64,000 bases of DNA from Oidiodendron maius Zn (lineage: Eukaryota; Ascomycota; Leotiomycetes; Myxotrichaceae). The stretch spans positions 782,069-846,068 of the forward strand of contig KN832888.1 in NCBI GenBank assembly GCA_000827325.1. The letters are read 5' to 3'. Below the pieces are notes generated by a model. The model was not told the DNA's origin, searched no databases, and worked only from the letters and a program-made list of their open reading frames with translations. Position numbers and translations under genes: made by a program. Shown piece after piece: positions 31,152-44,065 of this stretch (positions are counted from its first letter, which is position 1; each line of letters begins with the position of its first letter).

Positions 31152-33139
31152 TCAGGTCTGGACAGGATCCTCATTCTCTAGGTCCTCGTCGCCATCCGCA
31201 TCCACGTCTCCGTCCTCATCTCCATTTAAGGTCGTAGTTCCCATCATTCCAGTCATGGTCTGATCGTCATCCACATCATCTACGGACCGAGGATCATAAT
31301 CATCTCCTATTGCGTAGCTCTGCTGATTGAGATACGCGCGTAGATCGTTGACGCCCTTTCCTGAGAAGACGCAGAACACATTTCGCTGGTGTTCAGTAAA
31401 TTCTGCATTCATTAGTGGAGATTAGATACAGAGAGGAAGAGGCTCGTACCCGGTGGGGCATCCCGACAAAACTGTTCAAGATCATTGCGGAGGAAAGCTT
31501 GGACTCCAGTTAGACTGAGGTGGGTGAGCTTCTGACAGTTGTTGAGGAGGACGACGATGCTCTGTGATCTGGTTAGCAATAACATGCAATTATCACAGAC
31601 TTTAAGTCTTACCTTAAGTGTTAGGTTAGTGCAATAACTAAGATGAACTCTCTCAAGACTGCTGCCAGGGCCAAAATAAGCCGCCGCATCCTCCACACCA
31701 ATGCGGTGGCCGCCATGTCTCACACGAGCTTGTGCTAGTGCATAGACACTTCTATCAGTGATATTGGAGCACTTGACAAGACCGATTCGTCTCAACTTGG
31801 GGAGAGCGGCCAACTTCATGATAGACTCGTCTGTAAGGTGGACGCAGCAACCTAGGTCGATGTAGCGAATTCGGTTACAGGATGCCACAAGCTTCTGGAT
31901 AGCGTTGTCCGTAATATGGCCGCAATGTCCAAGGTGAAGATAGTGAAGATTCTTTCCTAATCTACTGATCGCGCTCACAGCATCATCCGTAAGGTTTCTG
32001 CACTTGGCAAATACTAGATTCCTCAGCCTCGGAGCAACGTCAATGATCTTTTCAACGGCACGGTCTGTCAGATGAGAACAACTCGTAAGATCCAGTATAC
32101 GAAGATGCTCATACGTCCGATTTGGGGGCAGATTAAGGAAGGCACCGTCCGTCACAAACTCACAGTTGGAGAGTCGAAGTTCACGTAGGCTCTGGCCATT
32201 GCTGATGAGGGCGGTGACGGGTTCGTTACCGATACTCCGGCACTGATGGAGGTCTATTTCAAGGATATTGGGGCAGTTAACAGCAAAGGCCAGCACGGCG
32301 CTATCGTCAAACTGGTCACAATCGTTGAGTTTAAGCTAGAAATTGTCAGTTATGCTGAGGACAATTGTGTAAGGGTCAAAGCTTACTCTTTTAATATACT
32401 TGCAGTTCTCTGCAACCTGGATCATAGATTCGTTAGAAATCTTCTTACAACCAGAAATATTCAGTCCCTGTAGTCGGCGACAGTTTTCGGCCAAGGCGAA
32501 CATGGAAGCCTCGGTTATCTGTCTATCCCCAGATATGTCCAAGGCGAGCAGATGACAGCTACCACTGATTAGACCCATAAGACCGTGATCTGTAAGGCCT
32601 TCGCAGTTTGTCAAAGTGAGACGCTCAACTCTCGTACAAACAGAGAGTGGGGCGACACTTCCATCGTTAACTCTGTCTGCTAGCGTAGCAAGATTGAGTC
32701 TCTTAATAAAGTCGCGGTATGCAAAGTATGGGTCTGGAAGAGAAAGGGTTTTGCATATCGAGCCATGCTTGTTCCAGGTTGTGCAGGCGGGTCGATGCCA
32801 GAGCAGATCCACGCTGTTCCTCGCCCAACGCTTTGATACGCACATGCAGTTAACCAGATCCTGAGGATTATTGAGCTTGGAGAATATGCCTATGAGAACC
32901 TCTGCCGGCAGACGATTCGCAGGAGCCACTTTCAGTTCCTCAGACACCGCCATATCTTGGAAAGTCGGTACGCCTATGGAGGACTGAGAGTCATTGTTTC
33001 CCGCGTAGAAATCCGATTCCTCATAGTCTGCCCGTGCCGGCGAGTTACTTGATGATGACTGCGAGTCCCCATCTTCTCCAGACCTGCCCCGATAGGGCGT
33101 GTTTGTGTTGAGGGGCGCCATGGGACGGTGGTTCCGCAT
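31152..33139 (-). CDS. GRR1: SCF ubiquitin ligase F-box/LRR protein GRR1
   Basis: Substrate receptor of an SCF E3 ligase; in fungi it links nutrient signals, cell cycle and sexual development. Coding order: 32387-33139, 31613-32335, 31450-31561, 31152-31402; 612 residues. An acidic, Ser-rich N terminus is followed by an F-box at about 73-112 (ANRLPAEVLIGIFSKL). Then come about a dozen Cys-containing leucine-rich repeats (LTLTNCEGLTDHGL, LNISGCKKISNESM and so on), ending in LSLTGVQAFL. The C terminus is acidic. Introns are 51, 51 and 47 nt. The second (31562-31612) is a multiple of three without a stop, but removing it gives NLTLKSIVVLLNNC, the conserved family sequence. An ATG six codons in (33121) is an alternative start. 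Confidence 0.95.
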
Positions 33140-33807
33140 GGTGAACCAGGCAGTGGACCGTGCAAGATGTCCGAAATGTCGAGTGTTGTCAGGTCGTCAA
33201 AGCATTCGTGTGTCGAAAGAGTCACCGATCCAAGTTACAGAGCAGGCTTTGTCGTGCCGTATATCGCGAGAGGTCGGGCGGTAGTCAACTCAGCCTCGTA
33301 TGCAGCAAGCCGCGCAGCTTATATCCACCTAGTGCAAACTGGCAGATGGGAAGGATGTCGATCTCACGAGTCCGACCTTATATCAACTCGCGATACTGTT
33401 GCGTGGGGTCGTGGTGACCGCTGACAGTCGGCGTTTAGCTCTCCTTGGTGATCAGACAGCATCCGAATGTTTGGGTTGAGCTGAAGAATGCAGCATCATT
33501 GGAGGGGTTTAGCGTTCGCTTACCTAACCAGAGCATTCCACCCACCAGGCCCACCCGCACTCTAGTCCTGTTTAACACGTGATAGGTTATTGGACCTGTC
33601 CTGGCAATACAAAGGGACCGGCCAGGGCCATGGTCTCGGGAATGTGATTTGTCGTATGCTGGTGACTGGAGGATTTTGATTGCACGGGTTTACGGAGGAT
33701 CAACCCGTGATACATTAACGACGTCTCATTGCGAGGTGGCACAGAAACTTGAGACAATTCAGACTTCCTTTCTGAATACGAGAAAGAGCCAAAATACTGT
33801 GGTACAT
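33140..33807. other. Intergenic
   Basis: GRR1 promoter region and 3' flank of the acyl-CoA synthetase gene. Nothing else recognised. Confidence 0.55.
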
Positions 33808-35991
33808 CTACTTCTCATCATATATCCCTTTTGCCCAGTCTCTCAGAACCTTCTTCTTCACCTTTCCAGTACTCGTCTTCGGCAGCTCGCCAACAATCTC
33901 CACCTCCCTTGGCACCATAAATTTACTGATTGAGCTTTCATTCTTGGCCCACTGAATCAGATCTTCTCCCTTCATATGCCTACCTTCTGGCACTGTAATA
34001 AAGGCTTTGGGCCGCTCACCCCAGTGAGAGTCGGGAACAGCAACCACGGCTGCTTCGAGCACGTCCGGGTGTTGGACAAGCATGGCTTCTAGGGCGACAG
34101 AGGAGATGTTCTCGCCTCCTAAATAAATAATTATTACGTCTCCTCTCTATAGGTAGTAATGAGATAGGGGAGAAGAAGTAGCACGTACCAGAGATAATAA
34201 TATCCTTCTGACGATCCAAAATATGAACCGACCCATCTGCGTGCCAGACTGCCAGATCCCCACTGTGCAACCCACCACCCAGAAACAACTTCCTTGTGGC
34301 TTCAGGGTCATTAAGGTATTCCTTAGCACAAATATTACCAAAGAATACAATCTCCCCCACCTCTTTCCCATCCTTCTTAACATCAACTAGTTCACCCTCC
34401 TTCACACCTTCCGTCTTAACAACTCTTACAGGTAAGCTCGTGAGGAAGCCATGGCCTTGACGCGCCATGCGCGCATATTTCTCTTTTACAGGTAGGGTCT
34501 CCCAGATAGGCATATGATATCCTTTAGTTATAGGCCCATACGTTTCTGTTAGACCGTAGACGTGAACAGGTATGAGGTTGAGCTTAGTCATTTGCTCGAA
34601 GAGGTGAGCAGTGGGAGGAGAGGCAGCGACAGTGACGCGGACCGGAGAGGAGAGCCTTGCCGCTTCTTTAGAGGCGCAGAGAAGCGTATTAACTGTAGGG
34701 GCGGCGTTATAGTGGGTGATATTCTCCGTCTTTAAGAGCTTCCAAATTAATGAATAGTCGATTTTGCGGAGGCAATAATGCGTTCCTCGGACAGCGGTTA
34801 CGGCCCACGGGAAGGCTAGAGATTGTCAGTGAATGGTAGTGACGATATAAGTATTTCCAGTCGATTAAGTTAAAGAGTGGATAACTGGAGGGCAGATCAC
34901 TTGCTTCTCCAGTCCTCGCTTGACTTGAAAGATAGAAAGCGGACGTACTCCAACCCATAGCATGGAACATCGGCAACGTCCACAGATATCCACACCGTCC
35001 GGTATGATAATTCAGACCGGACTCAACTATATTTGCTACCGCCGCTAAGTACGCTCCGCGATGCGTATAAACGACGCCTTTCGGTCTTGCTGTCGTGCCG
35101 CTCGTGAATGGAATCGCAATACAAGAGTCTTCATCACCAGCTTGAGCCTCCAGACCCGCCCAACCGCGGGCACCTTGCTCCTTGTCCCAGTTGAGGCCCT
35201 CAAGTACCGCTGCATCGAATGGGCCAGAAAGAGAGCCAGATGTAGAGTCAGTGTCAGTATCGATTATAAAAGGGATGCCAGGATTCCGAGCCCTGAAATC
35301 AGAGAGCAGATCTAAATATTCGTTATCAACAATGATGGAATCGACTTTGGCGTATTCGAAGATATAAGTAATGTCCTCCTTCTTCAGTCGATAATTTGTG
35401 GCTACATTCACTCCCCCGGCTGCAGCAATGCCGAATATGGACCTGCGATTCTTTTGTATTAGATTCAGTGTTACTGGCGGATAGGGTTTTATCTATACTT
35501 ACTCTAGAAAAGCAGGTGTGTTTGGAGCAAGAATACCAACTCGTGTTAACTTCTGCTTCTTGAGAAAGTACGCCAGTCCCCTCGCACGATCCGCAAATTC
35601 TATATACGTCCGTCGTAGAACCTTGCCGTTCGCACACACATGATATATCGCGTCGCCATCAGGCTCTATCTCGGCGGCGCGGGGTAGGAAGAATGTAGGA
35701 GACCTGTAAAGCTCGGAGTAAGTCACTGTTTACAATTAAGATGGAGATAGATAGAATTTGAAGCTTAGGGAATAACACGCCAAGATTAGCTCCTTCACTT
35801 TTCAAACTCTTCTTGTCACTCTCATGGCTCATATTTTGGACCAATGGAGGTACATTGTGTAAAGAGGAAGCTTACAATTGGTGGATATGACTGCCCTTCG
35901 TCGAACTCTGATTAATCGTTGCAGTACTTGCTGCTGAATAGGGCAGGAAATGGGAGGCCAGTTTCTTGAGACGAGATTCTGGGGGCGACAT
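33808..35991 (-). CDS. Acyl-CoA synthetase (AMP-binding, ANL superfamily)
   Basis: Activates a carboxylic acid to its CoA ester through an acyl-adenylate. Coding order: 35876-35991, 35503-35703, 34949-35442, 34189-34815, 33808-34118; 582 residues; introns 172, 60, 133 and 70 nt. The first splice joins HIHQL to SPTFFLPRAAEIEP, which fits the family and makes the ATG at 35991 (MSPPESRLKKLASHF) the start. Motifs: P-loop IPFTSGTTARPKGVV, MFHAMGW, VHVYGLTETYGP, SGDLAVWHADGSVHILDRQKD, and the catalytic Lys region PKTSTGKVKKK. The N terminus, with basic residues and Ser/Ala, could be a mitochondrial presequence. There is no C-terminal SKL. It resembles medium-chain acyl-CoA synthetases; the acyl substrate cannot be told. 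Confidence 0.93.
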
Positions 35992-36917
35992 TTTGGTATC
36001 CCGCCCTTCACAGGGGATGGAGTTCAGATTGTGGATTGTTCACGGATTAAGGTCTTCCAGCTCGGCGGGGTCAGATTAACTATTCTCTCATCGGCTCAAA
36101 TTATACTGCCCTCTAATAATTGTTGTATGATGGAGGTAATAAGGCTTACCACAGTCCATATAACCAGCTTCAGAGCAGTGGAAAGTAGGATTGACTTGGA
36201 AATCAACAGTTTGGGGAGGGAGTTGGACACTGGTTCAAGATGGATGCGATTAATCGCGGCGCATACCGGAGGGCGGGCCGGATTCTCGGTTAGACAAGGC
36301 TGACGGACGAAGGGATCGATGTCCGCCGAGGCTGTTCACTACTTTGTGGTGTAAACAATTCAATTTGATAGCAACTTTCCATTCGTTACAGTAAACTGAC
36401 GGTTCATTCCATGGTGCAGTGAGACTGCAATAGAGTCTTTGGGCTTCAATCTAACAGTGGAAGAAATACGATGACTAAGTGAAATAAACATCTTTCATTG
36501 TCTAAACATAACTTGGTCATATACTTTTATTCTCGGTGGTTGTTTAAACGAAGAGAATGACACACAGAGGACTGGTAAGTGGGTAGTGTACCGAAAACGG
36601 TCCCATCCATTCTACTTGCCTGCAATCTACTAGTCAGCACTCACGACCGCCACATCGTCACCATCTAAACCATTATTCTTATTTGAGAATTTTATTCCCT
36701 AGAGTAGCATGATGCAAGACAAGCTATACACAGGAGCTCCCAGCCCACCGGTGTACTTTTCCATGCAGCCCGATTGTATTGTATGATCTCACCAGCTTTG
36801 GGTCCACACTTCGCGAGCTGAACAAAGCATTGACGTTCAGATAGATTGCAAATTGGAAAGGAACAATCCATGCACCAACCCCCGTCCAAACACAAAGACA
36901 TCGCCGACGATCGAAAA
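35992..36917. other. Intergenic
   Basis: Promoter side of the acyl-CoA synthetase gene and 3' region of the ribosomal protein gene. No gene supported. Confidence 0.55.
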
Positions 36918-37869
36918 TTAGTAGCCGAACTCAGCCAACTGTTTCTTGGTCTTGTCGTCAACCTTCGCGCTCTTCTGAGCATCAGATAATTGTCTTCGTG
37001 CCGTCTTCTTGCGTGCGTAGTATGCTGCACTCTTGACCTTCCGTCTCTCCTCAAGTCTACCGATACGTTAGTTCCAGGTAGTCACCAGCATATGCCGCGG
37101 GATACGTACCTAGCAACAACATCCTGGTACTTCCATCCGACCTCGTGGCTGAGTCTGCCAACCGTGCAGTACTTTCGTCCGGGCTTCAATCTCAGGACCC
37201 TCAGAGCCTGGGGAACAACAACTCTCTTGACCTTGTCATATGGTGGTGGGATACCCTCGAAGACCTTAAGTCTCTCCAGAGCAGCGGCACCACGGGCAGT
37301 CTTGTGGGGAATCATTCCGCGGACTGTCTTGTAGAAGATTCTCGATGGGGCACGGAAGTGGAAAGGGCCTGGAAATAATTAGATTCCGCTTCTAGCCATC
37401 ATTCAAATTTCCCAGAGAGATAAAAGCTTACCTCCTCGGGTTGGGTTATATCTGGTCATCTTTCGGAGGTATGCGTGGTACTTTACTGAAGACAAATTCG
37501 AGTTAGCTAATGCCCCAAGTGCCTCAACGAGGCAGCGGTCGAGCACTCCTCGCTGCGTTCTTTAACTGCAATATATGGATGTAAAACGTACGCTTCGCAC
37601 GGAAGAACTCCCCAGAGATGTTCAGGGCCTCGCATCGCACGACGACGATCTTCTGGCCGTTGAGCAGCTGCTTGGCCACAGTACTGGCCAGCCGGCCAAG
37701 GAGGTGACCCTTGCCATCAATCGTGATCTATTCCACCTCGCAATTAGCACTCTGTTTAATAATTCCTAGCAATGCTCTCCCCCGCGAGGTCCGCGGCGTG
37801 TGTCTAAAGCGACATCGACTCTCGCGATAGAGTGGAAAGGAGACTCACGACGCTCTCAAAGGTCGACAT
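36918..37869 (-). CDS. rpl16: 60S ribosomal protein L16 (uL13, L13a)
   Basis: Component of the large cytosolic ribosomal subunit. Coding order: 37849-37869, 37592-37727, 37432-37485, 37110-37368, 36918-37056; 202 residues, the standard fungal length. The assembled protein starts [19 protein letters not shown], continues through [15 protein letters not shown] and [21 protein letters not shown], and ends KKQLAEFGY. All five exons join in frame at GT-AG sites, with introns of 121, 106, 63 and 53 nt. Many introns near the 5' end are usual for fungal ribosomal protein genes. Confidence 0.97.
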
Positions 37870-38634
37870 CTTGTCCTGCTACACGGTGAATGAGAAGACA
37901 GATATCGCAGCGTGTTGCCGGAATCCTCGACCTGCGTAATGGTAAAGGATGCTTGTCGGTTTGTCGTTGGAAGTTCGTCTCTGGGTTTCTTCGCGCAGGA
38001 TCGGGAGTACAACAAATTGTGATGTCGCTTAGGTGAGGTTTAGCCGAAGAGCCGCCTCAGGGCAAACGACGGCGGGCCCTAATTTGGAAAATTCGAATAT
38101 GGCCCCGGAAACCTGATCTACGAATCGTAGCTCAGGCCAAATAATCGTGCATTAATCGCGGGTCACGTTTTATTCTATCATTTGTCACTTGTTGCTTCGG
38201 ATATTCTGTGGTGAAATGGTGATATCATTGCCCTCCCTGCTCCAGTTATCGTAGGATCGCAGTGAATATCTTACGCAAATTAGACTCCAGCCCTTCAGCT
38301 CTTCATACGGTCACAATATCAAGCAATATTTGGAGCAGAAGTTCATATCTTCTCACATCCACAACCCGTCTTTGAGTCGGGTGCTGTAGCTATGCTGCTT
38401 CTGTCATGTTTCAAATATCGTAAACGCCATGCTTCCTCCAATGCGCTTCAGTCTCCCAATGCCATCGAACGCGATGCAGAAATCCAAAGAAACTCGTCAA
38501 GTTCCCCTCGCCCGGGAAACAATTATACGTAGCCTGGTAACCGTCGAGGAATAAGGGGGGAACTCGTAAAATCTCACAGAATGTACAGCCGCCCAAGTAT
38601 TAAAACACGCACCCGCTATACCTGTACCCACACC
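37870..38634. other. Intergenic, L16 promoter
   Basis: Promoter region of the ribosomal gene and 3' flank of the BAG-domain gene. No further gene supported. Confidence 0.55.
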
Positions 38635-39723
38635 TTATGCTTTCGCAGCTTCGTCTAGCCCATTCAATACGCCCTGCGTCTCCCTGACCAGCGCGCGTCT
38701 CTTCTCCCTGATCTCCGGATCACCATCGGTATCCACGGCGTCCAGCTTCAGCATCACCTCATTCATAATTGTCTCTGTTAGTTTCTTGTGTTCGAAATCT
38801 TTTTTCTTGACATCTTGTGGCGGCGCCGCGGTGAATTGGACGCAGAGAGGTAGGATTTTGGTGTGGAAATGGCTCGAAATGGCATTAAGCTTCTCTAAGG
38901 CCGTCTTCGGCGCGGGGCTGGGCGAAGTGCCTCTTGATTGTTCCTCGCTGGTACCCACGTCGGGACTCAGGTTGGAGTCAGACTTCTTGCCCTTGCCCTT
39001 TTTCTTGGACTTGCGAACCCGCTTCTTCTTGCCGATAGAATCTGTCACGCTCTCACTTCCGTCCGAGTCTTCGGAGGGCTCAGGCGCTTCGCCAACTATG
39101 CACAGGACCTCGCTCTGGTTTTTCAGATTGTAGTCTCTGCATGGCCGATGGGGATCTTTAAGCTGCTGGCCCTTGTAGAGTAACTTCATCCTCTGCTCAC
39201 TCCCTTCAGGCAAGCCTAGAATCACCCTGGCGCGCTCCTTGATGTCTCTGACTTGCAGCTTCCCATCTCCAATCGAATAAGCGGGGAACTGGACTCGATA
39301 TGTAATAGTTTTGTACCGCAGCAAGAGGACGTCGTCCTCGGCAACCATGCTGGGGTATCCATGTGGGCGCCGAGGGTCGTATGCTCGAGGCGGTGCAGCG
39401 AGGTCATCAGAGGTAATGTAGGAGTAGTCGTTTTCGGTGACATGGGGATGGTACTGGGAGCGTCCGAAGGGGGATAACCTCGACCCGCCGAAGGGAAAGG
39501 ATCCCGTCCAGCGGTTCATGGTGACGGCTGTGAGGATGACGAGGAGGGTCGCGGTGAGAGCCGCACTCGGAGGTAATTGATCGAGGCGCGTGGCCTTGGC
39601 CGCAGCGTTAAGGTACTGCTGGGCTGGTCCCGGGAGAAAGGAATAGGCTTTGGAGAGGGAGGAGAACGAGTCGTCGAGATAGCTCTGGAGCGAGTCGGGC
39701 AGGCGTGGAATTATGGAGGACAT
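38635..39723 (-). CDS. BAG-domain Hsp70 co-chaperone with membrane anchor and ubiquitin-like region
   Basis: Intronless, 362 residues. Nucleotide-exchange factor for Hsp70, comparable to Bag1 and yeast Snl1. A hydrophobic segment near residues 52-68 ([17 protein letters not shown]) suggests membrane anchoring. A ubiquitin-like region follows at about 135-215 ([17 protein letters not shown], then [12 protein letters not shown]). A Lys/Arg-rich linker ([16 protein letters not shown]) comes next, and a C-terminal BAG domain covers about 270-358 ([28 protein letters not shown]). ATG at 39723. The combination of membrane segment, UBL and BAG is typical of filamentous fungi and points to the ER surface. 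Confidence 0.88.
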   Translation of the reverse strand: MSSIIPRLPDSLQSYLDDSFSSLSKAYSFLPGPAQQYLNAAAKATRLDQLPPSAALTATLLVILTAVTMNRWTGSFPFGGSRLSPFGRSQYHPHVTENDYSYITSDDLAAPPRAYDPRRPHGYPSMVAEDDVLLLRYKTITYRVQFPAYSIGDGKLQVRDIKERARVILGLPEGSEQRMKLLYKGQQLKDPHRPCRDYNLKNQSEVLCIVGEAPEPSEDSDGSESVTDSIGKKKRVRKSKKKGKGKKSDSNLSPDVGTSEEQSRGTSPSPAPKTALEKLNAISSHFHTKILPLCVQFTAAPPQDVKKKDFEHKKLTETIMNEVMLKLDAVDTDGDPEIREKRRALVRETQGVLNGLDEAAKA

Positions 39724-40325
39724 GGGAGGAATCGCTGCAGGACGAGGCCGTCACGATTCTCTCCTGTACTGGCAGCTGCCACAAAGCCCGAGTACGTCGG
39801 TGCTAGACGGGCGAATGCGTGACCGGCTTGGGGGCGATGGTGATGCTGAGTCTGGGCGCGAAAGCTGGCTGACGTCTGGTGGCAAGCGAGTCGAGTAAGT
39901 TCTAGGATGTTCCTGTGCAACGATGTCATGCAACTCCTGCAACCCCATCCACAATGACAAACGTGCCAACGATGGTTGATTAGATCATGTCTGCGCAAAT
40001 ATTTTATACGGCTTAGGTTCCGTCTGTCTAAGCTGGGATTCCGCAAGCGTTGTTCTGCTGCGCATGACCCCTGATCGAGAAGGAGTGTGATTCCATAGCG
40101 CCCTGGTGCTTTGTCATCAATTCTGCAAGCTGAACCTCCGCTGCAAGTTCAAGCACCTCATCAAGATTATTAATTTCTGGCCATCTTTCTTCGCGACAGG
40201 GAATATAAATACCCCTCTACGTTCCCTTACTCAATAAACACCCTCAGCAGATACAACAAACATAGTTGCCCATCATTTCGTTCCTACGCAGATTCTTCAC
40301 TACGACTTCGGTCAACCCCGCAACA
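39724..40325. other. Divergent promoter region, BAG gene / glutaredoxin
   Basis: 602 bp between divergent starts. Contains a TATA-like box for the glutaredoxin side at 40204-40210. Confidence 0.55.
40204..40210 (+). promoter_or_regulatory. TATA-like box of the glutaredoxin gene
   Basis: TATAAAT located 116-122 nt upstream of the ATG, followed by a pyrimidine/A-rich leader. Inferred from position. Confidence 0.4.
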
Positions 40326-40756
<431 letters not shown>

Positions 40757-40952
40757 GCACAGCTTTGTGGCCTAGGAGCTACTATTACGGGATGGTGGAG
40801 GAATTGATACCAACGGAGGTTCTTAAAACCTGTCGATGTAAGTTATAGATAATAGAGGCAAAAGCATTAGTTTGTCAAACGTATGGTCTTGGACCTCCAA
40901 ATGAGAGGGGCGGTGCACATATATACGTTACAAGACTGCCTACTATACAATT

Positions 40953-42122
40953 TTATACAATGTGAACTTGCGCAGCGACTGTTCCAACGGGCCGCTCCAC
41001 AAACTCTATCACACCATCCACGATCCTTTGCCTGGCCCCTTCACTTGCAACCGTCTTCCCAGCCAGATAGTTCAGCCACACTGCTCTTGAGATTCTCTCA
41101 TCCTGCACTTCTCCCAGTCTTTGCGGGATCCTCTTCCCGTCGTCGTACCAGACAACCAATTTCCCTTTCTCATCTCGACTGAGCAGCAGCTCTTTTTGCT
41201 TGGGGACACTTCCCCTGTTAAACAGTGCTTTGAACTGCTGCATTGAGATTCCGAAGCTCTCATCTTGGTACTCCTCTTTGTTTATGGGGCTCTGCGCACG
41301 AACTGTGATCTGCCTCACCCATCCGTCCCTGAGGTGGTGGAAGTCTGTGTTCCTAGTGGGCACAATCCGAATCAAGCTTCTGATGCCCGTATCTTTCAAC
41401 ACTTCATTCCATAACCTTTCTCCTTCCTCGGGATCTAGAAGTTTCGCCTTTAAGGTTTCTTTCTCGCCCGCCACTAATGTGGAACCAACAGAACTGATCT
41501 TCCGAATCAAGGTCTTCTGAAGCGCGGCGATATCCTCGGTTGCAATATATAACCCCACCACATACACCTGAATACCGAGAAAGCTTACAGTCCGAATCCC
41601 CAGTCCAACCAGTTGGTATTCCAACATCCCCTCAGTGGTCTGCGCCTGGGCGCTCTCGTCCGAGAACTCCAGCACCCTGGGGAATTCCGGAACTGTACTC
41701 GTCCCCGTTTGCACTACATCCTTTATCTCGTCCGGGTCCTCACCCACTTTCTGCACCAGAACCTTTCTCTCCCTGCCCAGCACGACTAAGGGGTCTTCTG
41801 AACCCTTGCCAGAGTCCAATTTGTTCGGCTTTGAGGGCGGCAGCTCAACCGACGTCGCAGTTAGAAAGATGGCTGCCATGCCAAATATTAGACCCACAGC
41901 AGCGAAGTAAGAACGCCGTTTATAATACGCGCGGTGCTGTTGTTCATGGCGGTGAAGGGACACATGGTCGAGGGACTCGAGGGGCTGATCTGGATTTCGC
42001 GGGGAGGGAGCTCCAGTGCTCAGATATTGCGTTCGCAATTGAGATAGAGAGAGGCATCGGGGGCGTGCGGTACGTGGTCGAACGAGACGAAGTGCTCGTA
42101 TATTAGGTATGCGGAGGGACAT
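40953..42122 (-). CDS. AIM18: AIM18/FMP22-like mitochondrial protein (chalcone-isomerase fold)
   Basis: Intronless, 389 residues. The N-terminal 35 residues are Arg-rich without acids (IRALRLVRPRTARPRC), a mitochondrial presequence. One membrane helix follows around 72-90 (YFAAVGLIFGMAAIFLTATS). The C-terminal two thirds matches the AIM18/AIM46 family, which has a chalcone-isomerase-like fold (VGLGIRTVSFLGIQVYVVGLYIA and SFGISMQQFKALF). The yeast counterparts are mitochondrial proteins of unclear reaction. Convergent with glutaredoxin. Confidence 0.9.
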   Translation of the reverse strand: MSLRIPNIRALRLVRPRTARPRCLSLSQLRTQYLSTGAPSPRNPDQPLESLDHVSLHRHEQQHRAYYKRRSYFAAVGLIFGMAAIFLTATSVELPPSKPNKLDSGKGSEDPLVVLGRERKVLVQKVGEDPDEIKDVVQTGTSTVPEFPRVLEFSDESAQAQTTEGMLEYQLVGLGIRTVSFLGIQVYVVGLYIATEDIAALQKTLIRKISSVGSTLVAGEKETLKAKLLDPEEGERLWNEVLKDTGIRSLIRIVPTRNTDFHHLRDGWVRQITVRAQSPINKEEYQDESFGISMQQFKALFNRGSVPKQKELLLSRDEKGKLVVWYDDGKRIPQRLGEVQDERISRAVWLNYLAGKTVASEGARQRIVDGVIEFVERPVGTVAAQVHIV

Positions 42123-42860
42123 TTTGGGCTAAGGTTTTCCTCTTGTGTTAACTGTGAGGATGGGGTTCAAGAAGAAGCTCTACTTCAAACCAATGACGAC
42201 GTTGTGCTTTCGCTTTCGCTTGGGTCAGGCTTGGCATCAACGTCCAGCCAGTGGATTATTTACCATAGAATCAGTCTTCTATAGCCCTCCAGTACCTGAT
42301 TCAATAGATTTACGAGGTAGATAATTTTTATCACGGCACCCTGGTGAAGCAAGCCCCTAAAAGAGAAATTGCACATGCACAAGAAATGGTTGTTTTTTTG
42401 AATGAATGAATTAGCCTTTTTAATTCTTTCCTTCCTTCTCACCCCGCATGCCGCGCGTGTATCTTACAAGTAGGATATCTCCCATAGGAGCCAACAATAC
42501 ATTTCTCTCTATCGAACAAACAAACAAAACTAAAATCCTGCGCTAGGATCTGGTGAGATGGTATCGTACTGACAAAAAAAATCCAATATCGTGGGCAAAG
42601 TCCATGTCCCACGCCCGGTAGCAGAGGACGAGAAATATGAATAAAACGCCATTGTCCCTCTACCTTTTATGCGCCGGGATATCGACGCCGTTTAAAATAC
42701 AAATAACCCGATTTTGGTTAGCTTCCAGCACGCCTTGCTTATATTTCCGATTGCATTGTGCGTGTCTGGGTAATTATACTCTCTCTTTCTGGCCTTCCAT
42801 TTTTCATTCTCGTCTTCATTTCTCATTTCTCGCGAATAGATAACAGACAGAGAGAACGGC
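42123..42860. other. Intergenic
   Basis: AIM18 promoter and 3' region of the GPI-protein gene. No gene recognised. Confidence 0.55.
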
Positions 42861-44065
42861 CTAGAAACCACCAAATATCAGAGCTCCCAGGACAACCACG
42901 AGCGCTAGTTCAGCTGCCGGGATGTTTGGGCGGCCCGCCATGGAAGGTGAAGATACGGCTGCTAGACTGGTATTGACAAAGCCGGGCCCGCAATGCAGGT
43001 TAATCTGTTGCGCTGCGTCGGCATAGTCTGAGGCGATCGGCGAGTTGCGGTCTGAGGTTGCTTCTTCCAGGACGGCCATTGTGTTGACGAGGCAGGTGCT
43101 GCAGGTAGGCGCACTGCCACCGGGAAAGGAGACGTTGAGCGGGAGATAGTAGATGTAGGAGTCGGAGGGGGAAGAGGCATTGGTGATGGCGTCGGCGAAG
43201 CAATAGGCAGAGGTCGAAGGATTCCGAAGGCACGATGCGGTATAGAGGGTTTTGTAGGCATTGAGACCTAGTTGGGCTTGGAGGATGGCTGGGTTCTTCG
43301 CTGTGATATCGGACGTGCACGCTTTGGTTAGGTTACCTGAGAGGCCATTCATATAGTCGGTGCAGGTATTGACATTGGCGGCGCATGTTGCGTCGAGGGT
43401 CTGGGAGATTGAGAGAACGGATTTTTCAGCTTGGAAGAAGGACTCGGAATTCTAATTACTGTTAGATCATTATTTCGGTAGGAAAGGCGTAGGCATACTT
43501 GGAGAAGGAGGGAGAATGGGAGGCAGGATGTGAAAGTCGAATCTGCCAGGAATCCGTACACAAAGTTCGAGCAGGTCTCAGTGATATTCCCTGCAAAACC
43601 TTGATCGAATGGCGTTGGCAGAGGGCTGGAGGAGGGTTGGCTGGACTGCGTGGCCAGGCTCGCTGCAGAGCTAGAGGTCGAAGAACTCGATTTCGTTGCA
43701 GAAGACGCCGTGGTGTGATGCGCTACAGCCGCAGTAGTCGACTCCGACGGTGCCATTGAAGTTTGTTGCACAGATGAAGGCGACGACGTGGATTCATCTT
43801 TATTATCATCCTCCACTTTCAACCCGCGCCGCTGTAGTGCGTCCTTCTCTGTTCCCAAGGTCCAAGCTTTTGGATTGGGCGGGACGGGTGGAGGGCGAAG
43901 ATCGACAAGCAAAGTTCCTGAGTTCAGAGATGAAACATCGGTGCTGTCTACCATCTGCTCAGCGATATAGAACTCCGGGGCTGCAGAACAGAGCGCGAGA
44001 CAACAGAGGAGGGCCACGAAGGACAATTTGGCGAATGGCATGACCCCTCCTCGTCGGCCAGCCAT
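42861..44065 (-). CDS. GPI-anchored Ser/Thr-rich cell-surface protein
   Basis: Coding order 43499-44065 then 42861-43451, one 47-nt intron; 385 residues from the ATG at 44065, or 377 from 44041, which gives a cleaner signal peptide (MPFAKLSFVALLCCLALCSAA). The N-terminal third has a long Ser/Thr/Ala-rich stalk (residues about 115-185), a likely O-glycosylation region. A domain with about twelve Cys follows (NITETCSNFVYGFLAD, CAANVNTCTDYMNGL, SAPTCSTCLVNTM). The C terminus is a hydrophobic tail (LALVVVLGALIFGGF) preceded by small residues, a GPI-attachment signal. It resembles a family of uncharacterised fungal GPI proteins. A role in the wall is inferred from layout only. Confidence 0.82.
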
